The notes under the pieces were generated by a model. The model was not told where the DNA came from, searched no databases, and worked only from the letters and a program-made list of their open reading frames with translations. Of a stretch of DNA of 32,921 bases, positions 32,001 through 32,921 are shown one piece after another. A program made the position numbers and the translations under genes. The DNA lies in NCBI GenBank assembly GCA_005885555.1, contig VAWN01000073.1, forward strand, positions 1-32,921, read 5' to 3'. How positions within the stretch are numbered: position 1 is the first letter of the stretch; each line of letters starts with the position of its first letter. Source of the DNA: Actinomycetota bacterium (GTDB lineage: Bacteria > Actinomycetota > Actinomycetes > Mycobacteriales > Micromonosporaceae).

Positions 32001-32436
32001 GCCGCCATGCGGTACACAGCCGGTCGGCGTCCAGACCGTCCACAGTGAACTCGCGGTAGATGTGACAGCCGACCGGATCGCCGGTCAGTTGCGGGTCGCG
32101 GCCGATCAGGTACGCCTGCTGCAGGTCGGTCAGCGGGAACGCCGCGAACCGGTCCGTGGCGGGCGGTGTCGCCGGTTCGGCCGTGGGCTGCCCGGGGCGC
32201 TGTTCCGCGCGCACCCGGTCGGCCAGCGCCGCCACGGTCGGTCCGGCGCCCAGCCACGGTACCGGGATGTCGACGCCGAACTCCTTGCGTAGCAAGAACC
32301 ACAGCCGGGTGACCGCGAGCGACTCCAGTCCGTGCTCGCGCAGGCCGGTGTCCGGGCCCACGACGGTACCCGGCGGCATCAGCCCCGCGACGAGGCCCCG
32401 TACCCGGTCGAGCAGCTCGTCCTCGTCCACGTTCAT
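20065..32436 (-). CDS. Hybrid NRPS / trans-AT PKS: PCP-Cy-Cy-A(Cys)-PCP-Ox-KS0-ACP-KS-KR-ACP-KS
   Basis: A 4123-residue synthase that starts the thiazole-polyketide chain. Approximate order: PCP 5-80 (GLES, Ser39), Cy 97-517, Cy 522-930, A 940-1455, PCP 1477-1548 (Ser1513), FMN oxidase 1572-1798, KS 1828-2250 (Cys1988, His of HGTGT replaced), ACP 2400-2470, KS 2490-2912 (Cys2657, HGTGT), KR 3040-3505, ACP 3535-3608, KS 3635-4055 (Cys3799, HGTGT), then an Asn-Gly repeat tail. The A-domain code reads D-L-F-N-Y-S-L-V-W-K, close to cysteine. Cy-Cy-A-PCP-Ox makes a thiazole. There is no initiating A domain, so the first PCP must be loaded in trans. The ATG at 32436 overlaps the enoylreductase stop (ATGA); an upstream in-frame ATG at 32535 would add 33 Arg-rich residues and is rejected. 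The terminal KS pairs with a DH-ACP-KR on another protein. Confidence 0.97.
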   Translation of the reverse strand: MNVDEDELLDRVRGLVAGLMPPGTVVGPDTGLREHGLESLAVTRLWFLLRKEFGVDIPVPWLGAGPTVAALADRVRAEQRPGQPTAEPATPPATDRFAAFPLTDLQQAYLIGRDPQLTGDPVGCHIYREFTVDGLDADRLCTAWRRVVDAHDMLRMVVTPDGRQRIQQQAPQFAVPVHDAAGTAAEFAARVAAVRDRLAHRRYEAGSWPMHTVEVSRGPGGRGVVHVSIDALLTDGHGLAVILDDWWRCYADPEHRIDQPELTVRDCVVGLAAPDGSRERHLDYWADRLAGLPPGPDLVGPEPVARPDGCRRSALTGSLDREQWRVLRGIAVDWGVSPTALVLTLFAEAFGWQRVRRPFSVVLTTNHRARLADEADTVVGPFTSSIVVPLPDTLDRPLRAAAIAVHEQLWQDLDHAAVSSVAALRAARAKDRTVAAADLPVVFTSLLGTGRSADAGFAGSVSYALSQTAGVALDHQMWERDGELHFRWDVVPQRFPAGVLPELFATFVNSLHDLGTAPAEPRAMNELQQAYFVPRATAEPAPWDGCQVYHTFAVDDLDLDRLRAAWLRLAAAYDVLRTVVTHDGRLAVCPDPPRWREIPVVHLADVADPDGYLRELRDRAVGRAYPLGRGPQSDLRVTIDRQGRATVHVTTDLTIIDGRSIHFLVRELFRLYADPDATPPAHAPHAEYLAERAAQREAADYPLWTEHWRNRVAALPPGPLPQADSGGAGARERREGLLTGWRAVRQRAERAGLTGDDLLAAAFTESLAQRYPTPFSVPVVRWTAGTGRYRPGEYTALSWVTRADAGRPVWEQAAEFRRRIDEDAAADAVSGLGELRRRVLRERRTGHFDLPVVYTGALDLSSQPLPPGVTLGPWLTCTPDVALDCIAIDEGDELRFYWDADPGRFPAGALDAMFARYRDLLAGLTDAAPDPDGYRRTALYDWNDTDVEFPADAPVHALFEEQAALRPDAVALRWAGGTMTYAELNKRANRVAWSLRRLGVGPEVPVGISVPRGPDMVAAVFGVLKAGGCYVPLEPSLPAARASAILSDAAIALVLTSTGRHGWAVPDGVRAVPVEAPGEPEDNPPPSVTVSGTAYVIFTSGSTGRPKGVAVAHRPLRNLVNWCVRTHGFGPADVGLCVTSLGFDLSVFDILGLLGCGAALYIADEAEQRDPHLLLDVLVREPVTFWNSAPTSLNQLAPLFASVAGAGGTDTLRLVYLSGDYTPLGLPDQVRAVFRNARIVSLGGATEATVWSNWFEVGAIDPSWRSIPYGRPIDNARYYILDEDMQPCPVGCEGDLYIGGECLSLGYYRQPDLTAQRFIPDPFGAGPDGRLYRTGDRASYFPDGNICFLGRADSQVKIRGFRVELAEIEYQLRAHPGVADVVVLARSDASGDRKLVAYVVADAATPPAVADLRRHAAAALPDYMVPNVVAFVDGFPATANGKLDRDGLPWPVEPGSSHRLSPSPTEAAPAGTGPASGTGSMELAGEIGAIFADVLGLAAVDPDADVWDLGATSFTMVQVSGVLLQRYGRRVPVSAMLAEPSPAGIARAVDGDARPEPVVAPPDPVEARPDPVDFFSTADRTAFKQARWDLRTAGSDELVVALDDERVADAHLAWRASRREFDRGPVPYPRFSRLLTLLREKEFDGRRRRLYPSAGDTYAVQVYLHVRPGGVEGVPEGLYYYHPVDHVLHLVNPAPRVDRSVHFVYNRPVFDQAAFEVYLFGRDDAIEPVYAADSERFLLLEAGYLGQLLLFGQAACGIGLCPVGTVAVDGIAAQFGLDGGYRYLHAFLGGRNDQPPAVAATGERPPFTAGAGTAAAVADADADADAEVAVVGFAGRFPGADDTEAFWRNLSRGTRSLGPVPERRRDQVAAPGRDLPAGGYLDDIDTFDSLLFHVSPAEAAGLDPQLRLLLHTVWSCLEDAGHTGASLGRTGRVGVFVGAMWQDYQHVAADRARQGDPATISATASEAANRISHFFDFTGPSLAVDTSCSSSLAALHLAVASLRRGECGSAVVAAVNLLSHPYHLRLLTDLGLLAAEQPDGAFDGGTAGWTPGEGVAAVLLRLRPAAERDGDTVSAIVEATGIGHLGGNGRFGTPHAAALRHTIGETLAGAGVEADDIGYVESAAAGATLADAAEFEALGQVFAGRADPVPVGTVKPNIGHLEAAAGLSQLTKVLLQLRHRQIAPTPMSARPAPLVSWAGTGLRPADRLSVWTGDRPRRALVNAIGATGSYGHAVLREAQPYPGTPVEDGAQRYLVPLSAQTDEQLATLAGRLHAHLVAQRRIGRAPRLADVAYTLQTGRVQLGRRLAIEAATLDELIAALSAVEQGGAPPVGSPDGLAGWLAGQDVDWSRYRPAGAVRRVPLPGYPFATERYRLGPAPAAAVPEPVPVPEPVPVPVQQSGASMEDYVRRVYAEVSGIPLERLDPRVPLEQYGLSSALIVTLNVRLAADLGEVPSTLFFAQPDLAGVAAELTALGKQRPAPVPAAVPPVATDERIAVIGIAGRYPQAPDLDRFWRNLVDGRDAITALPADRRRPGWPDDLMVGGFLDDVAMFDPLFFGITPRDAAAMDPQERLFLQIAWHTLEDAGYTRARLRERHGGRAGVFVGSMYNEYPFLGLAQAAYDPAGTWSAVGSAIAGIANRVSYFLDLHGPSLTVDTMCSSSLTAIHLAVASLRRGECEVALAGGVNLSLHPNKFVMLRELKMASSDHRCRSFGADGDGFVPGEGVGAVLLKPLSRAIADGDRIHAVILATAVNHDGKTNGYTVPNPVAQGGLVAQALRDAGVPPQSIGYLEAHGTGTALGDPVELDGLGRAFAGAGPAPGGCAIGSVKSNIGHLEAAAGIAGLTKVVLQLRYGRLVPSLHAERLNPNVDWSRSPFRVQRQGAPWTGPARRAGISSFGAGGANAHVIVESYDPPVAETEAVQGPQLVPLSARTPDQLRELAGRLGAALADGPPVPLADVAYTLRAGRETLKERLVLAADDVPQLVGLLRRYAAGEPVPVAEGVDQTGPPPSGQRRIVGLPGYPFARMRCWVGESAPAAEVPLLVRGWRVEAAGPAVDRTEGVALCLCRPAQRGLAAAAAEALHPIPVRILVEGTDYADPDGAVRAVGELLDRYGPVTGVLDLCALPDPGVPSAPERDDGPWGARLAILQQVLARRPEAGVRVLQVTSGLLDLPGPTADPTGARLAGFVRMLGAEYPSVRATVLDVDRIPEFPAGLAGAWRSADPYAEICVRDGIRYRSCLVPAPPAAAPWQPDPERVYVITGGTRGLGALAARHLRRLAVLGLRPLPPRHEWTTAGPAGPAGPAGPAGPAVEAVGHIQELERLGARVMVHTGPLTDRDALGRFLADVRASLGPIAGVLHCAGQGSEGPAPFVHKGLSGIRRVLAPKADGVDALVDLTAADRLDFFVLYSSVCAAVGTLAAGVSDYAAANGYLDYVAAQQVRAGRTGFRAVNWPVWRETGGGVDRPGAAAGVGLDALTDEAGLAVLDRVLALPPVGAVLPCPGLPGGFDAEAAVRVNRVPREGGAPVTAAVAAVDDAPSGWLVELFARTLGIPQPELDDGADFGALGVESVLLAELVTRIEERIGRPLEPAALLEYPTLQRLSAHLRATGAVTAVPAAPQPATAPVVPGRPAGPTDQRIAVVGMAGRLPGAPDLDAFWRLLRAGTSAVTEVPVARWDTGRLYDPQRAPGRSISMWGGFVDGIEDFDPQFFGMSDDEARNLDPAIRLMLEASAGCLRDAGYRDDELRGADVGVFVGARMSGYRRRIDLHSAVSGLGGDQNFIAARVAHQYDLHGPSLVVDSACSSALVAVQLAIRSLLAGETTMALAGAVEVLLDEEPYLEFSAARALSPRGRCAAFARDADGFVPGEGCAVLLLKPLDRALRDGDRVHAVIDAVAVGNDGHTMGLTTPNPAAQAQVIRRALRLAGVSAQDVAMVEAHGTGTMIGDPIELRALTDVYREHTDRVGYCAIGSVKSNLGHLLSAAGMAGLVKVLLAVEHGEIPATLHCGTPNPRFDFAASPFFPNTQLRDWPAGPRFAAVSAFGLGGTNAHLIASAAPVAQPRRVPLPPPEFTRRRLWWDRDRPWDQPAPPANGNGNGNGNGNGNGRPHQVASLLDLTFRPVPPTQVQR
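20137..20178 (-). repeat. Asn-Gly dipeptide repeat (7 copies) near the synthase C-terminus
   Basis: Seven in-frame hexanucleotide units encode (NG)x7 about 30 residues before the C-terminus, after the last KS. It looks like a flexible spacer holding the final ~25 residues, which may dock to the DH-first PKS protein. Confidence 0.85.
21920..23320 (-). other. KR domain with Gly-Pro-Ala repeat loop
   Basis: The Rossmann motif TGGTRGLG and the YSSV...DYAAAN active-site segment are intact, so it should be active. Between the first strands lies (GPA)x5, a low-complexity insert. The segment from about 23320 to 22700 is the catalytically empty structural half common in trans-AT KRs. Confidence 0.8.
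22516..22562 (-). repeat. Gly-Pro-Ala tripeptide repeat (5 copies) in a KR loop
   Basis: GC-only nine-base units (GGGGCCGGC-like, one with a T) encode five GPA triplets inside the KR domain. The reading frame is kept. Slippage during replication is the simple explanation. Confidence 0.75.
25690..26955 (-). other. Non-elongating ketosynthase (KS0)
   Basis: The acylation Cys1988 (DTSCSSSL) and second His (KPNIGH) are kept. The first catalytic His, in HGTGT, is replaced: the stretch reads ESAAAGATLAD, putting Ala2123 at the His position. Without it, malonyl decarboxylation should fail, so this KS would pass the thiazolyl chain to the next ACP without extending it. Confidence 0.85.
27040..27725 (-). 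other. FMN-dependent oxidase (Ox) domain for thiazoline to thiazole
   Basis: A SagB/nitroreductase-like domain placed after the cysteine PCP. RLYPSAGDTYAVQVYL and ERFLLLEAGYLGQ...GLCPVG are typical of the Ox domains of bleomycin and epothilone synthetases, which oxidise thiazolines. This makes a fully aromatic thiazole the expected product. Confidence 0.85.
28075..32147 (-). other. Tandem Cy domains and cysteine-specific A domain
   Basis: Cy1 (about 30885-32147) carries DALLTDGHG, keeping both Asp of DxxxxDxxS but not the Ser. Cy2 (about 29640-30870) has the full DLTIIDGRS. Tandem Cy pairs can divide condensation and cyclodehydration, as shown for VibF. The A domain (about 28075-29618) has IFTSGSTGRPKG, LGGATEAT and YRTGD, and a code matching cysteine at most positions. 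Confidence 0.85.
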
Positions 32437-32921
32437 CCTTCCGGGTCGGACCATTCGCGCAGGGAACCGTCGAGCAGTTCGGCGGCGCCGGTCATCAACA
32501 GCTCGGCGATCCGGTCGACGTGCCGGGCCCGCCACGGTTGCAGCGGCGTACCGGCGACCAACCGGTTGAACGCACCCAGCGCGGGTCCACAGTGGACCTG
32601 GTAGTTCACCTGCTCGCCGGGCGCCCCGGCCATCGCCAGCCGGGTCGAGTGCACGAAGTACCAGCGGAACACCAGCGCCATCTTGACCTTCGGGTTGCGT
32701 TCGGCCCGCTCGATGTCACGGCTGCGGTTCTTGCGCAGGTACTCCCGGGTCTCGTCCCACACCTCGCCGAACGAGCGCCGGAAGTAGCGCTCCTCGATCG
32801 TGCGGCGGGTGTCCGGGTCGATCTCGTCGAGGCCGCCGTAGCGCCGGTACACCTGATAGAGCTTGTTGGCACGGGCCGGGAACAGCGTTCCCTTGCGCAC
32901 CACCTGTGCCCGCGCGCCGAG
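32433..32921 (-). CDS. Trans-acting enoylreductase, PfaD/AT-ER type, C-terminal part only
   Basis: The last 162 codons of a protein whose start lies beyond the right edge. The segment from GARAQVVRKGTLFPARANKLYQ to the end follows the C-terminus of FMN-dependent PfaD-type enoylreductases, including ERYFRRSFGEVW, IERAERNPKVKMALVFRWYF, YQVHCGPALGAFN and WRARHVD. These proteins reduce enoyl-ACP intermediates in trans in PUFA and trans-AT PKS systems, often fused to the malonyl acyltransferase, as in LnmG of leinamycin biosynthesis. The reading frame is open to the edge, so the GTG at 32903 is not the true start. Its TGA overlaps the NRPS-PKS ATG. Whether an AT domain is fused ahead cannot be seen. 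Confidence 0.92.
   Translation of the reverse strand, partial: LGARAQVVRKGTLFPARANKLYQVYRRYGGLDEIDPDTRRTIEERYFRRSFGEVWDETREYLRKNRSRDIERAERNPKVKMALVFRWYFVHSTRLAMAGAPGEQVNYQVHCGPALGAFNRLVAGTPLQPWRARHVDRIAELLMTGAAELLDGSLREWSDPEG
32585..32597. repeat. Iterated palindrome GTCCACAGTGGAC
   Basis: Exact copy in the enoylreductase gene, where the minus strand codes for part of YQVHCGP. That is a conserved family segment, so the motif sits in a constrained protein region. Confidence 0.7.

Noticed and set aside
32437-32535. Upstream start of the NRPS-PKS at 32535
   Set aside because: It adds 33 Arg-rich residues overlapping the enoylreductase end. The ATGA overlap at 32436 is followed directly by a normal carrier-protein N-terminus.
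1-32921. CRISPR arrays, tRNA or rRNA genes, insertion sequences
   Set aside because: No regularly spaced direct repeats, no tRNA-like or rRNA sequence and no transposase-like protein were seen. The short tandem repeats found are in-frame protein linkers.

Overview
This is a high-GC, almost fully coding actinomycete segment. It lies inside one hybrid NRPS / trans-AT polyketide biosynthetic cluster, and both edges cut through large genes. The evidence for an actinomycete is the strong G/C bias at third codon positions, the chain of 4-nt ATGA/GTGA gene overlaps, and gene families typical of Streptomyces-like bacteria. I cannot name the genus. No acyltransferase domain occurs in any of the five ketosynthase regions, so the PKS must be loaded in trans.

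Layout. (1) Minus strand, 11057 to the left edge, one transcription unit: a free-standing carrier protein, a SyrB2-type non-heme iron halogenase, a SyrC-type aminoacyl shuttle with a cysteine nucleophile, and a PKS (DH-ACP-KR / KS-ECH-ACP / KS-DH...) that runs off the left edge. (2) A 164-nt divergent promoter region at 11058-11221 holding an imperfect inverted repeat. (3) Plus strand, 11222-19109: a PLP cysteine-synthase-like enzyme, an argininosuccinate-lyase-like enzyme, an ATP-grasp ligase, an A-PCP-TE NRPS protein whose TE nucleophile is Cys, and a GHMP-family threonine kinase. (4) Minus strand, right edge to 19022: the C-terminus of a trans-acting enoylreductase (PfaD/AT-ER type), a 4123-residue NRPS-PKS (PCP-Cy-Cy-A(Cys)-PCP-Ox-KS0-ACP-KS-KR-ACP-KS), and a SyrP-like Fe/2-oxoglutarate oxygenase. 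The last gene overlaps the end of the kinase gene tail to tail.

How the parts may work together (inference). The kinase, PLP enzyme and lyase match the three-enzyme set proposed for L-2,3-diaminobutyrate in friulimicin and pacidamycin biosynthesis: O-phosphothreonine, amine replacement with aspartate, then loss of fumarate. The A-PCP-TE protein would activate this amino acid; its pocket carries two acidic residues and is not a threonine code. The free carrier and SyrB2-like enzyme would then chlorinate the gamma-methyl. The SyrC-like shuttle would pass the chlorinated aminoacyl group to the N-terminal PCP of the NRPS-PKS. That enzyme adds cysteine, cyclises and oxidises it to a thiazole, and begins polyketide extension. 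The chain then passes to the DH-first PKS, where an ECH2-type domain suggests a beta-branch. The result would be a thiazole polyketide with a chlorinated, diamine-type starter unit. The thiazole plus trans-AT part resembles the leinamycin family in outline, but the starter-unit machinery is a syringomycin/coronamic-acid-type toolkit joined to a diaminobutyrate pathway. I do not recognise this combination as a known cluster.
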